A stretch of DNA of 55,644 nt from Lachnospiraceae bacterium (lineage in GTDB: Bacteria; Bacillota; Clostridia; Lachnospirales; Lachnospiraceae): assembly GCA_017467845.1 (NCBI GenBank), contig JAFUKH010000075.1, positions 1 through 55,644 on the forward strand. Reading direction: 5' to 3'. Positions within the stretch are counted from its first letter, which is position 1; every line of letters begins with the position of its first letter. Both the position numbers and the translations under genes were made by a program. Under the pieces are notes generated by a model. The model saw only the letters and a program-made list of their open reading frames with translations. It was not told the DNA's origin and did no database searches. Positions 1 to 8,359 of this stretch are shown here, one piece after another.

Positions 1-1126
1 TGCAGTGAGTGGTATCTTAGTGCTGCGTTCCTTTGGTATAGAGGAGGTATTCCGTAATAGGATGCATGTAGCTGCACAGGAATTGGTGGAAAATGAAGAA
101 AAAAGAACGCAGATTTCTAATACAGCAATTGTAATTAGAAAGGTTGTGCAATGGCTTCCGAATATTATGAGTGCAGTTTATGCAGTGTATCTGGTAAGCC
201 GTGGAGAAATTAGTCTTGGCGGGTTGGTTGCATTTATTTTAATACTTAACAAGTTTGTTGATGCATTTATCGGATTACCATTCTGTATGGTAGATGCATC
301 TGCAGGTGTAGTAAGTGTCAAACGTGTGGAAGAGATTTTGAATGCCGACGAAGAGAAGAATGGAGCAGAGAATACTTCTTTGGATACAGATGTTGCAATT
401 TATTTTGACAAGGTGGATTTCGGGTATACGGAAGAAAAGCAAGTATTGCATAAATTGTCTTTTGAAGTAAAGCAAGGTGAAAATGTTGCTTTTGTAGGTG
501 AATCCGGTGGAGGAAAGAGTACTATCTTTCATGTTTTGTGCGGCTTCTATCCAAAGACAAGCGGACAATATCAGTTGCTGGGAAGAAATATTGAAGACTG
601 GAATATGGAATCATTAAGAGAACAGATTTCATTAGTTTCACAAAATGTATTTTTATTTCCAACAACTATCGAGGAAAATGTTGGGTATGGTAAATCCGAT
701 GCAACGCATGAAGAGATTGTAGAGGCTTGTAAGAAAGCTGAGATACATGAATTCATTATGACGCTGCCGCAAGGCTATCAAACTTTAGTTGGCGAAAGAG
801 GTGCAATTCTTTCCGGAGGGCAGAAGCAAAGGATTTCTATTGCAAGAGCAATTTTGAAAGATGCTCCCATTTTGCTTTTGGATGAGCCTACATCTGCATT
901 GGATGTAGAAACGGAGAGTAATATACAGGATGCCATTAATGCGGTGATGGAGGGTAGAACGTGTATTACTATTGCGCATCGCTTATCTACAGTAGTGAAT
1001 GCTGATAAAATTATGGTGTTAAAGCAGGGACGAGTTGTGGAAAGTGGTACGCATGAACAATTGATGGAACTTGGACAGGAATATGCAAAAATGTACGGGG
1101 AGGGAACTGTTGATGGAAAATTATAA
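1..1126 (+). CDS. ABC exporter half-transporter, 5' end outside window
   Basis: C-terminal part of an ABC exporter subunit. The frame is open from the first bases, so the true start lies upstream. What is left is the end of the membrane domain (hydrophobic stretches in about the first 100 visible residues) and a complete nucleotide-binding domain with Walker A GESGGGKST, signature LSGGQKQR, Walker B ILLLDEPTSALD and H-loop IAHRLST. Its 3' end overlaps the next half-transporter by 14 bases, which suggests translational coupling and a heterodimeric exporter in the cytoplasmic membrane. The substrate cannot be told from what is visible; peptide, lipid and drug exporters share this build. Confidence 0.93.
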   Translation, partial: AVSGILVLRSFGIEEVFRNRMHVAAQELVENEEKRTQISNTAIVIRKVVQWLPNIMSAVYAVYLVSRGEISLGGLVAFILILNKFVDAFIGLPFCMVDASAGVVSVKRVEEILNADEEKNGAENTSLDTDVAIYFDKVDFGYTEEKQVLHKLSFEVKQGENVAFVGESGGGKSTIFHVLCGFYPKTSGQYQLLGRNIEDWNMESLREQISLVSQNVFLFPTTIEENVGYGKSDATHEEIVEACKKAEIHEFIMTLPQGYQTLVGERGAILSGGQKQRISIARAILKDAPILLLDEPTSALDVETESNIQDAINAVMEGRTCITIAHRLSTVVNADKIMVLKQGRVVESGTHEQLMELGQEYAKMYGEGTVDGKL

Positions 1127-2765
1127 GCTTTTTGTACGATCCATGAAAGTAATGGGAAACAAAATGTACATATACCTTGGTGCAATTTTTGTTATGAGTA
1201 TATCCTTTGCCATGTTTGGAATTATGAGTTCTTTCTTGATGAAATCTGTTGTAGATATTGCGCAGACCGGAGAATATCAGAAATTAGCAGGAACAATTGT
1301 AGTAATTGTTGTAATCGGAGTGATTTCGCTACTGATATATCGAGTAGCTACGATTCGTTATAATGTAGAGGCAAAAAGAGTCTATGGTGCGCTTTCAGAA
1401 GCTGTTTTAGATGTTGAGATGAGTTTACCTTACAGCTATTATGAAAAGCATCATAGTGGAGAGATTGTATCCAAGGTATCTTATGATTTGACCCAGATGG
1501 GTAATATTTATGGTTCCAGACTCAGACGAGTTGTGATGCCTTTTCTTCAAGTGGTAGCATTTTTAGTGCCCATGCTTTGTCTTAGCTGGCAGTTGACTTT
1601 ATGCCTTATAGCTGCCAATGCAGTGATGATGGGGGTAGAGATGACACTTCTTAACCCAATGCATAGGGTTAGTAAGAGTTTGTCCGGTATCAATACAAGA
1701 ATGACAAGCCGTTTATCTGATTTGTTGCAGGGGATGGAACAGGTAAGAATGTATGAAAGCGGTCACCAAACAATAAATGAGTTTAAAAGGCAGAATCATG
1801 AATATGCAAAAGAATCCAATAAGAAGATATTATACACTGCATGCTTAGAATGTAGCGGTAAAGGATTTGAACTTTTATGTTCCCTGGTATTTTTGGTGAT
1901 AGGAATCTTTTTTGTAAATAAAGGGTATACAACATTAGGAGCGTTGACTGCTATCTATACTATGTATGGAGCATTTTCATTTCAGTTTTTGCAGATGGGA
2001 AAGTATATTCCGGAGTTGGTAGGATGTCTTGCAAATGCAAAGAATATTTTCGATTTTTTGGATGAGGCAAGAGAGCCAAAGAACTGGTACGTAGAGGATG
2101 TATTAGAAGCGGCTAACATAGATGCAGATATGTCTGTTAGTATTGAAACAATTACATTTTCTTATGATGGGAATGGAGATGTGCTTAAGGATTTCTCCTT
2201 GGATGTGAAACAAGGAGAATGTATAGCGATTACAGGAGCATCCGGATGTGGCAAAACCACACTGTCAAAACTTTTATTAGGATTATATCCATTGAATGGT
2301 GGAACTATTAAAGTTAATGGAATAGATTTCAGAGATTGCTGTTTGGGGGATATGAGAAAACAGATTGCCTATGTTCCGCAGGAGCCCTACCTTTTCAATG
2401 GGTCCATATTGGATAATATACGTATGGGAAGACCGCAGGCGACTGAAGATGAGATTATGCAAGCGGCTAAGCTGGCCAATGCGCATGAGTTTATTGTTGA
2501 TTTTGCGGAAGGATATGAGACAAATGTTGGCGAAAGAGGTAATAATCTTTCTGGAGGCCAGCGTCAGAGAATTGCAATTGCTCGTGCTATTTTAAAGGAC
2601 GCACCGATCATTCTGATGGATGAGGCAACTTCGGCTTTGGATAATGAGTCGGAACAGTTGGTAAATGATGCTTTAAAAAATCTGCATGGTAAGAGAACAA
2701 TTGTGATGATTGCACATAGACCATCGACGGTTCAATTAGCGGATAGAGTATGTTGCATGGGATGA
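1113..2765 (+). CDS. ABC exporter half-transporter with shortened C-terminus
   Basis: Membrane domain of about six helices (residues about 15-320) followed by an ATPase domain: Walker A GASGCGKTT, signature LSGGQRQR, Walker B IILMDEATSALD, H-loop IAHRPST. I chose the ATG at 1113, which lies behind a GGGAGGG motif and inside the end of the upstream gene; the frame is open further upstream but that part matches no family start. The protein stops a few residues after the H-loop (DRVCCMG then stop), about 40 residues short of the usual end. The DNA behind the stop belongs to other, decayed genes, so the 3' end was probably lost by a deletion. All catalytic ATPase motifs survive; whether the pair still works is unclear. 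Confidence 0.88.
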   Translation: MENYKLFVRSMKVMGNKMYIYLGAIFVMSISFAMFGIMSSFLMKSVVDIAQTGEYQKLAGTIVVIVVIGVISLLIYRVATIRYNVEAKRVYGALSEAVLDVEMSLPYSYYEKHHSGEIVSKVSYDLTQMGNIYGSRLRRVVMPFLQVVAFLVPMLCLSWQLTLCLIAANAVMMGVEMTLLNPMHRVSKSLSGINTRMTSRLSDLLQGMEQVRMYESGHQTINEFKRQNHEYAKESNKKILYTACLECSGKGFELLCSLVFLVIGIFFVNKGYTTLGALTAIYTMYGAFSFQFLQMGKYIPELVGCLANAKNIFDFLDEAREPKNWYVEDVLEAANIDADMSVSIETITFSYDGNGDVLKDFSLDVKQGECIAITGASGCGKTTLSKLLLGLYPLNGGTIKVNGIDFRDCCLGDMRKQIAYVPQEPYLFNGSILDNIRMGRPQATEDEIMQAAKLANAHEFIVDFAEGYETNVGERGNNLSGGQRQRIAIARAILKDAPIILMDEATSALDNESEQLVNDALKNLHGKRTIVMIAHRPSTVQLADRVCCMG

Positions 2766-2768
2766 TGA

Positions 2769-2999
2769 GAAGAATCCAAGAGATATAGAAGTTGCTATTA
2801 TACCAAAAAGCGATTAGGGAAATTATTAGTTGATAAAGAAATGAGTAAATCGGATTTGCGAAAGAAGGCAGATATAGCGCCTAATACTATGACAAAATTG
2901 CGCCGTGATATTGAATATGAAGGAATGACTCTTTTATGGGTGTATGTTTCGCCAACGTCTACTGTAGAAAAGTGTGCAAACAGGATCTATGCTGGATGA
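2769..2999 (+). pseudogene. Remnant of a Cro/C1-type HTH regulator
   Basis: No start codon with a ribosome binding site is visible, but this frame reads KLLVDKEMSKSDLRKK and then ADIAPNTMTKLRRD. That is the helix-turn-helix core of the small Xre-like regulators common in Clostridia. Behind it the usual tail (VSMEVLLKIC-type) is replaced by unrelated sequence, so the gene is broken. In another frame just downstream of 2745 a short stretch reads AWDDEKNPRDIEVAIIP up to a stop, the end of a different, unidentified gene. The following 3000-3172 contains many stops in all frames and I see no gene in it. Confidence 0.65.
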
Positions 3000-3172
3000 G
3001 ACGAGATAATGCTGTACTGAAGGATATGAATATCTGCATGAGGTTGATGAATAATGTGAGAAGTTCAGCAGAGGAAATCGTATTAATAGAACTGATATAT
3101 GTGCAAAAATGCTAAAATTGACATAGAAACACAGTGGTAAAAGTGATGAAATGCACAAAAAACAACCATTTT

Positions 3173-3204
3173 TTGCTTACGAAATAAATTTTTTCAGTTA
3201 TAAT
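3173..3204 (+). promoter_or_regulatory. Probable promoter of the 3252 gene
   Basis: A perfect -10 box TATAAT lies at 3199-3204. TTGCTT at 3173 is 20 bases upstream, longer than usual; TTACGA at 3177 would give 16. The element follows a stretch without genes and sits about 45 bases before the next start codon, with GGTAGGTAGAG as ribosome binding site. Confidence 0.45.
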
Positions 3205-3251
3205 ATTCTATGTAAACTTGGTCAACCAACAAATAAAGGTAGGTAGAGATA

Positions 3252-3491
3252 ATGAAAAGAGTAAAAGCAGCGTGCATTACACAAACATTACATTTCTTAC
3301 TGAAGGAGGATGTACCTCGTGATTATGCTAAAAAACTTGTTACCGAGGAAGTAAAGAAGTACAAGGAACAGCTTGATAAGAATAAGACACAGTACAAGAT
3401 TCTTTCAGAGGAAACACAGGATGATGGTTCTGTTATTATTGAGATTAAGAAACAATATAATACATCTCCGGTAGGACACTACTTGGATTAG
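3252..3491 (+). CDS. Small conserved-looking protein of unknown function
   Basis: 79-residue soluble protein without signal peptide or membrane segment. It starts MKRVKAACITQTLHFLLKED, has a lysine-rich helical middle (residues about 20-50) and a clean C-terminal motif (DGSVIIEIKKQYN, then SPVGHYLD) that looks conserved rather than random. Codon use and ribosome binding site are those of a real gene. It has its own promoter (TATAAT at 3199) and its own terminator (3512-3548), so it is a single-gene unit inside a patch of decayed genes. I do not recognise a named function. Confidence 0.75.
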   Translation: MKRVKAACITQTLHFLLKEDVPRDYAKKLVTEEVKKYKEQLDKNKTQYKILSEETQDDGSVIIEIKKQYNTSPVGHYLD

Positions 3492-3511
3492 TCGTATGTT
3501 TGAAGCTAAAG

Positions 3512-3548
3512 CGTGCAGTTATCTCATAAAGGTGATTGCACGTTTTTT
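3512..3548 (+). terminator. Rho-independent terminator
   Basis: The arms CGTGCAGTTATCT (3512-3524) and AGGTGATTGCACG (3530-3542) pair over 13 positions with three G-T wobbles, loop cataa, followed by six T. It ends the transcript of the 3252 gene. Confidence 0.85.
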
Positions 3549-3574
3549 AGGTATAAAAAGAGAGGTAAACAGTT

Positions 3575-3958
3575 GTGGATTTAGAGAAATTAGTAAATCA
3601 GACAGTTATACATAAATCCTTTGGAAAAGGTATCATCCGAAGTGTGGATGAAAAATATCTGGAAGTGGATTTTATGGAAAAGGGAAAAGTAAGTAAGTTT
3701 CCTTATCCGTCCTGTTTTAATGGTTTTCTGATTATGGAAGATTGTGAATTGCAGCCGGAAATAACTTCTGTGGTTGAAGTCTGGAAGGTGGAAAGTGGTG
3801 CTGTACAGAAAGAAGAATTAAGGCATCAGTATGAGAAAACCATGCAAGGAATTGAATCAAGAAGGCTGGCAGCGGAAGATAAGAAATTGAAAGCGGCACA
3901 AAGAGCAATGGAGCACCGTTCCACATACAGTAGTACAAATTTTAACAAGAAAAAATAG
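3575..3958 (+). CDS. Small protein with SH3-like N-terminus and charged tail
   Basis: 127 residues from a GTG start at 3575, behind AGAGG. Residues 1-60 read like the small beta-barrel domain often seen in Lachnospiraceae proteins (QTVIHKSFGKGIIRSV, YLEVDFMEKGKVSKFPYPS, FNGFLI), which resembles CarD/SH3-type folds. Residues 75-127 are a highly charged helix rich in Lys, Glu and Arg. No catalytic motif, signal peptide or membrane segment. A nucleic-acid or protein contact role is possible but not shown. It lies between a terminator and a recA remnant. Confidence 0.7.
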   Translation: MDLEKLVNQTVIHKSFGKGIIRSVDEKYLEVDFMEKGKVSKFPYPSCFNGFLIMEDCELQPEITSVVEVWKVESGAVQKEELRHQYEKTMQGIESRRLAAEDKKLKAAQRAMEHRSTYSSTNFNKKK

Positions 3959-3974
3959 TATGGAGTGATATAGG

Positions 3975-4482
3975 ATGTATGGCAAAAATGAAGTAATGCA
4001 ATGGGGAATGTGGAAGTAGTACCAACCGGGGCATTAAGCCTTGATATAGCACTTGGATTTGGTGGAATCCCAAAGTGTATCGTAATATTTATTAATCAGC
4101 TTTGTGAGAAAATAGGTATTATGTTTGGAAAGCCAGAGGTTACAACTGGTCGCAGGGCATTGAAATTTTATTCTTCTGTCAGACTTGATGTAAGAAGAAT
4201 TGACCAGATAAAATCCGGTGGAGAGTGTGTCGGAAACAGAACTAGAGTAAAAGTTGTAAAAAACAAGATTGCGCCACCATTTAAAGAGGCTGAATTTGAT
4301 ATTATGTATGGCACCGGTATTTCCAGAGAGGGAGATATTCTTGATTTGGCTGCGGAAATCAATGTCATAAATAAAAGCGGTTCATGGTATTCCTATGAGG
4401 GAATGAAGTTGGCACAGGGCAGCATCCAAAGAGTATTTAAAGGAGCATCCTGATTCTATGGAAGAGGTGCCTTATATCCAGA
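3975..4482 (+). pseudogene. recA: Decayed recA copy with internal deletion and frameshifts
   Basis: The pieces are clearly RecA but in three frames. At 3975 one frame reads MYGKNEVMQ. From 4001 a second frame reads [17 protein letters not shown] and GGIP. The sequence then jumps straight to [20 protein letters not shown], so about 150 residues are missing, including Walker A, the catalytic region and DNA loop L1. The RecA C-terminal half follows ([35 protein letters not shown]) until a stop at 4451. Near 4420 the normal continuation [14 protein letters not shown] is found one frame over. The product cannot bind ATP. The functional recA must lie elsewhere, so this is a second copy or a degraded mobile-element gene. 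Confidence 0.85.
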
Positions 4483-4744
4483 CAATACAAGCTCCAAACG
4501 GAAAAGTACGAAAAGAGCTGTATGAGCTTTCCATGAAAAAAATGATGATGTGGAATGGGTTAAGGTTATTAAAAGTGTTTACTTACGGATGGAAGACAGA
4601 CGATATGAGGATTTTGAACCGGGGTATATGGAAAAGGCAAAAGAAAATCTTTATGGGGAAATCGCAGTATGTTTTGAACTTCCGGCTGATGAGGTAGAAC
4701 AGTTTGTGAATGAAACCATCAGAAAGCATTTAGAGGAATTTTAA
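4458..4744 (+). pseudogene. Unidentified gene split by a frameshift in an A7 run
   Basis: Two overlapping frames appear to form one protein. The first reads VPYIQTIQAPNGKVRKELYE up to a run of seven A at 4536-4542. The second continues NDDVEWVKVIKSVYLRMEDR and ends ADEVEQFVNETIRKHLEEF. The second part on its own (ATG at 4550) has no good ribosome binding site. The most likely reading is a one-base slip in the A run, either a real mutation or a sequencing error; programmed slippage is less likely. The stop at 4742-4744 lies one base before the next start, so the two genes were once coupled. I do not recognise the family. Confidence 0.5.
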
Positions 4745-4745
4745 C

Positions 4746-4982
4746 ATGAAAGAAATACACATCCGGAACTTAACAGCAAAAAATGACAGAGGCAGTATTA
4801 TTTCTGTGGTTTGTGGTTATGAAAGTGAAGTAACCGCAGTAGTAAACGGACAGAAATTTAATGCGAAAAGTATTATGAATACACCGGTAATAGACCATGC
4901 GGAAAATGTAGACTTTACTATTACAGGCGTAGATGAAGAAAAGGCTGAAATGGCAATTAAGAAACTATATGATTTGGATTAG
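4746..4982 (+). CDS. HPr-like protein lacking the phosphorylatable histidine
   Basis: 78 residues with the length and C-terminal half of HPr, the phosphocarrier of the sugar phosphotransferase system. SEVTAVVNGQKFNAKSIMN matches the HPr region around regulatory Ser46 (here Ser42), and VDFTITGVDEEKAEMAIKKL matches the last strand and helix. Counting back 31 residues from that serine, the His15 position is Ala11, and the GIHARPA motif is absent. It therefore cannot take phosphate from enzyme I, but could still be modified at the serine or bind partners, as Crh does in Bacillus. The start lies behind AGAGGA and directly after the stop of the frameshifted gene. Confidence 0.7.
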   Translation: MKEIHIRNLTAKNDRGSIISVVCGYESEVTAVVNGQKFNAKSIMNTPVIDHAENVDFTITGVDEEKAEMAIKKLYDLD

Positions 4983-5087
4983 AAAAGGACGGTAAGCTGC
5001 TTTGGCGAGTAAATCTGATTACGGTACACACAAAGATTTATTGCTCAGAAGTACTTGTGTTTTTTGCGTTTTAGGGAGGATGTTATT

Positions 5088-5704
5088 ATGCCAAGAACTC
5101 AATTACAGAAACTATTTTTTGCGTTTGTAACGGTTATTATTACCGTGCATGCGTATGTGTTTTACAGCCTGTATGTAATTCATGGGAGTACATTTATTGC
5201 TAACACTGGGGCATCCGGAGTATTGGAGACAATTAGCAAAATGGGTGGAGTGCCCGTATTAGGACACAATGTTCCAATCTGGGCAGTAGTATTGATTGAA
5301 TTTGTACTTGCTTACACATTAGAGATTTTTGTGGGAAGCCCACAGTCGTTTAAGATTGCGTGTCATTATTTTAATCCACAGAAAAATCATCCATTTATTT
5401 TCGAAACTATGATTATTTCGGCTACAGTACTGGTAATGTGTCCGATTATGAGTTTTATTGCAGCTATTTTGTATTATCCATATAACTTTATGGAGTTTAA
5501 TGTAATCCATTTTCTCGCGGAGTGGTTAAAATTGGTTTGCTTTAACTTCCGCGTAAGGAAGAGGCGGCTGAGAAGGAAAAGAAGGGTGAGAAGCTCATGC
5601 CCCAGAGTGAAAGTGATGCCATTGCCGATTTGTTAAAGCGTATGGAAGAAATCAAGGTGGAATTGAAACAGGAAATTGCAGAAAAAACTACTGCATCTAA
5701 GTAA
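5088..5704 (+). pseudogene. Frameshifted membrane protein, DUF2798-like
   Basis: From ATG 5088 (AGGGAGG 8 bases upstream) the protein starts MPRTQLQKLFFAF and shows four hydrophobic segments, resembling the short DUF2798-type membrane proteins. After FLAEWLKLVCFNF (about 5550) the frame turns into arginine-rich nonsense (RVRKRRLRRKRR) and stops at 5636. In another frame the same DNA reads KEEAAEKEKKGEKLMPQSES and ends in a charged helix at the stop 5702-5704, a sensible C-terminus. A deletion with frameshift near 5550 therefore probably broke the gene. The alternative is that the tail from about 5570 belonged to a second gene. Confidence 0.6.
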
Positions 5705-6161
5705 AATTTGTAAAGAAAGCGGATGTTTTATTTCTAAGGATTTTTCTGAACTGCTGATTGATTTAATTAGTATGATCGTGTTATAGCTCACTATATCAAT
5801 AATGTGTTGCATGATAAAGAATGTTTCTTTGCACGTGTAAGTGAGGTGCTGACCGATACAGGTATGTTTTCTTTTAATGGAGCTTATGTCAATGATTGGA
5901 ATGCTTGGTTAGCGTAGCAACTCAGCAGGGCTTTGATTTTCAGTAGTAAAAATGCTGGAAGTTAAGAAATTATTATGAAAGGATAGAAAAAATCCAGAAT
6001 ATGCATAGGGGTATATAAATATCTGAAAAAGGACGACGTGGAATCCAAACTGATATATCTAGAAACATATATTAATTATTGATAAAATATATGGCGACTT
6101 TCAGGATGAATGTGCTAAAATATACGATGTATATATAATTTTATATGAAGAGGTCGAGTAT
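5705..6161. other. Gene-poor stretch with an unidentified remnant
   Basis: About 450 bases without an intact gene. One plus-strand frame near 5784-5918 is open for about 44 codons (for example KECFFARVSEVLTDTG and FSFNGAYVNDWNAW) but has no start or ribosome binding site and looks like a gene fragment. The rest is AT-rich. The last 60 bases should hold the promoter of the LysR gene, but I see no convincing -35/-10 pair. Confidence 0.4.
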
Positions 6162-7091
6162 ATGAATACAATATATTTGAAGTATGTACTTGAAGTAGAG
6201 CAATCGGGTTCTATATCCCAGGCAGCACAGAACCTATTTATGGCACAGCCTAATTTAAGTAAGGCTATTAAAGATTTAGAAGGGGAACTGGGGTATAGCA
6301 TTTTTAATAGAACCACTAGTGGAGTCACAGTGACAGAAAAGGGCGCGGTGTTTCTTTATCATGCCAGAAAAATGATGGAACAGATTGCGGAGATAGAAAA
6401 GCTTTCTAAGAGGATGGATGTGCAGAGTAAGCAGTTCAAAATCTCTATCCCGAGAGGAAGCTACATTGCCAATGGTGTGACAGCCTTTGTGACAGATTTA
6501 CAGATTACACAAGGTATTGATATTACTATTAATGAGACTAATGCTATGCAGACTATAAACAATGTGGCAGAACGTGGATATAATATGGGGATTATCCGAT
6601 ATCCACTGCCTGATGAGGAAGTTTTCAAAAGTCGTTTAAAAAATAATAAACTGGAGATGGAAACCATCTGGGAGTTTGAATATGTTTTAGTAATGTCAAA
6701 GAATCATCCTTTGGCATCAAAGGAGAAAATCTGTGTAGAAGATTTACAAGACTATATGAAGATAACTCATGGAGACATAGAAATTCCCCATGCCCAGATG
6801 GAGGAAGAGGAAGGTGAAGAACATTCACGAAAGACTATCTATGTCTATGAAAGAGGCAGCCAGTTTGACCTGTTAGCTAATGTACCGAGTACTTATATGT
6901 GGGTTTCACCTATTCCAAATTCCTATTTGGAAAAAAACGGTTTAGTACAGAGAGCATGTAAGATAAAAAATAACAGATACAAGGATGTACTGATTTACAG
7001 GCAGGACTATAAATTTGGTGAATATGATAAATTGTTTCAAAAAAAGATATATGAATCGAAGGTAGAAGTTGCTTCTGCAAAATGCATATGA
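6162..7091 (+). CDS. LysR-family transcriptional regulator
   Basis: 309 residues. The N-terminal winged helix-turn-helix is typical of the family (SGSISQAAQNLFMAQPNLSK, then LEGELGYSIFNRT), followed by a linker helix and a two-lobed effector-binding domain from about residue 90. Start at 6162 behind GAAGAGG. The gene is followed by a perfect terminator and then, on the same strand, by the formate-type channel and ATP synthase genes, so it could regulate that operon. No divergent target gene is present, which is less usual for LysR proteins. The C-terminal part contains an acidic insert (MEEEEGEE). The effector is unknown. Confidence 0.9.
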   Translation: MNTIYLKYVLEVEQSGSISQAAQNLFMAQPNLSKAIKDLEGELGYSIFNRTTSGVTVTEKGAVFLYHARKMMEQIAEIEKLSKRMDVQSKQFKISIPRGSYIANGVTAFVTDLQITQGIDITINETNAMQTINNVAERGYNMGIIRYPLPDEEVFKSRLKNNKLEMETIWEFEYVLVMSKNHPLASKEKICVEDLQDYMKITHGDIEIPHAQMEEEEGEEHSRKTIYVYERGSQFDLLANVPSTYMWVSPIPNSYLEKNGLVQRACKIKNNRYKDVLIYRQDYKFGEYDKLFQKKIYESKVEVASAKCI

Positions 7092-7093
7092 TC

Positions 7094-7139
7094 AGAAGAG
7101 TCGTTATATGAAATGAGATATAACGACTCTTCTTTTTTT
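7094..7139 (+). terminator. Strong rho-independent terminator
   Basis: A perfect 16-base-pair stem (arms 7094-7109 and 7118-7133, containing GAAGAGTCGTTATAT) with an 8-base loop and a run of seven T. It separates the LysR gene from the channel/ATP synthase operon. Confidence 0.92.
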
Positions 7140-7200
7140 GTATTTCCGAATTGGCAGGAATTTTGCTATGATGACGGAACAATAGAAAGGGAGCAACAAG

Positions 7201-8115
7201 TTGGAAGGATATTTATCAGCAAAGGAAGTTGTAGAAAAATACATAGAAGGATGCCAAACGAAAAGTCAGATGTTATCAAACTGCTTGTTCGCAAAGGCTG
7301 TTATGGCAGGCGTTATGATAGGCATGGGAGCAGCAGCAGGTAATGTGGCAGCGCATACGATTCAGGATGTGGGATTGGCACGGTTGGCAGCAGCAGTGGT
7401 ATTCCCTGTCGGACTTATGATGGTGATATTACTGGGCGCAGAATTGTTTACCGGGGATTGTTTGTTTGCAATGAGTGTCTTTGATGGAAAAGACAATGTT
7501 AAAAGTTTTTTGCGGGTATTGCTCACTGTATATTTAGGAAACTATGTGGGAGCCACTTTGCTGGCGATACTGATTTCCATGAGTGGGCAGCTGAACTATT
7601 CAGGCGGAATGTTAGGGGCTTATACAATTAAAGTAGCACTTGGGAAAACCGGTATTTCTTTCACAGAAGGTATTGCATCGGGCATTTTATGCAATATTCT
7701 GGTTTGCATAGCTGTATTGATGGCTATGTGTGCAAAAGATGTGACTGGAAAACTGCTTGCCAGCTTCTTTACCATTATGTTGTTTGTGACGGCAGGGTTT
7801 GAGCACTGTGTTGCAAATATGTATTATATAACAGCCGGTATTTTGGCATTGCAGAATCCTGAATACATGGAATTGGCAATGAGTGCATATGGGTATAGTG
7901 TGGAGCAGATGGGACAGTTAAATTTGACAAATTATTTTATTGCTAATTTGTTGCCTGTAACGCTTGGTAATCTGGTAGGCGGTATCCTTTTTGTAGGAGC
8001 ACCTATGTTTTATCTTAATACAAATAAAGCATTGCTTCCAAAGAATGCTCTGAAGAGGGAGGCGAAAAAACATGTTATTAATCGTTCAGAATTTCTTATT
8101 GACTCTGTTCATTGA
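7201..8115 (+). CDS. Formate/nitrite transporter (FNT) family channel
   Basis: 304 residues with six membrane helices. Family signatures are visible: GAELFTGDCLF in the first half (the omega loop with its threonine) and GFEHCVANMYY around the central pore histidine. In a fermentative anaerobe such FocA-like channels mostly move formate across the membrane, with protons. The start is TTG at 7201, seven bases behind AAAGGGAG; no ATG fits better. The 3' end overlaps a 38-codon ORF and the ATP synthase genes follow on the same strand with no terminator in between, so channel and ATP synthase are probably co-transcribed. Nitrite or hydrosulfide as substrate cannot be excluded. Confidence 0.9.
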   Translation: MEGYLSAKEVVEKYIEGCQTKSQMLSNCLFAKAVMAGVMIGMGAAAGNVAAHTIQDVGLARLAAAVVFPVGLMMVILLGAELFTGDCLFAMSVFDGKDNVKSFLRVLLTVYLGNYVGATLLAILISMSGQLNYSGGMLGAYTIKVALGKTGISFTEGIASGILCNILVCIAVLMAMCAKDVTGKLLASFFTIMLFVTAGFEHCVANMYYITAGILALQNPEYMELAMSAYGYSVEQMGQLNLTNYFIANLLPVTLGNLVGGILFVGAPMFYLNTNKALLPKNALKREAKKHVINRSEFLIDSVH

Positions 8116-8188
8116 GCTGCTAGGAGTTGTTTGTACTGCAGGCATTCTTTACTTATATTGGACAGCTATGGCCCAAAAGCAAAAATAA
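8072..8188 (+). CDS. 38-residue single-span membrane peptide
   Basis: A small ORF that begins inside the end of the channel gene, nine bases behind AGGGAGG. The peptide MLLIVQNFLLTLFIELLGVV is followed by CTAGILYLYWTAMAQKQK. It has one long hydrophobic segment with a glutamate near the middle and a short positively charged tail, so it probably spans the membrane once. The ribosome binding site is as good as those of the large genes nearby. Position suggests an accessory to the channel or the ATP synthase (atpI often occupies this place in other bacteria), but it shows no similarity to AtpI that I can see. Confidence 0.55.
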   Translation: MLLIVQNFLLTLFIELLGVVCTAGILYLYWTAMAQKQK

Positions 8189-8221
8189 AAGAGCTCGTTA
8201 ATAGGCAAAAGAAGGAGTGGC

Positions 8222-8314
8222 ATGACACAAGATAAATTTTTTAGGGGTGTTGATGTCACTTTTTCTTTACAAAACTTTGGTAGAAGATTAAGAGTTACAA
8301 ATGCATTACTATAA
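8222..8314 (+). CDS. Possible 30-residue leader peptide before the ATP synthase
   Basis: ATG at 8222 preceded by GAAGGAG four bases away. The peptide is MTQDKFFRGVDVTFSLQNFG plus RRLRVTNALL: basic, amphipathic, without a membrane segment. It ends 45 bases before the atpB start. It may be a leader peptide, a small accessory subunit or a remnant of an atpI-like gene. Evidence is only the ribosome binding site and position. Confidence 0.3.
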   Translation: MTQDKFFRGVDVTFSLQNFGRRLRVTNALL

Positions 8315-8359
8315 TGTAGGTTGCATGAAGACATATTAAATGAAAAGGAGATGTTGTTT

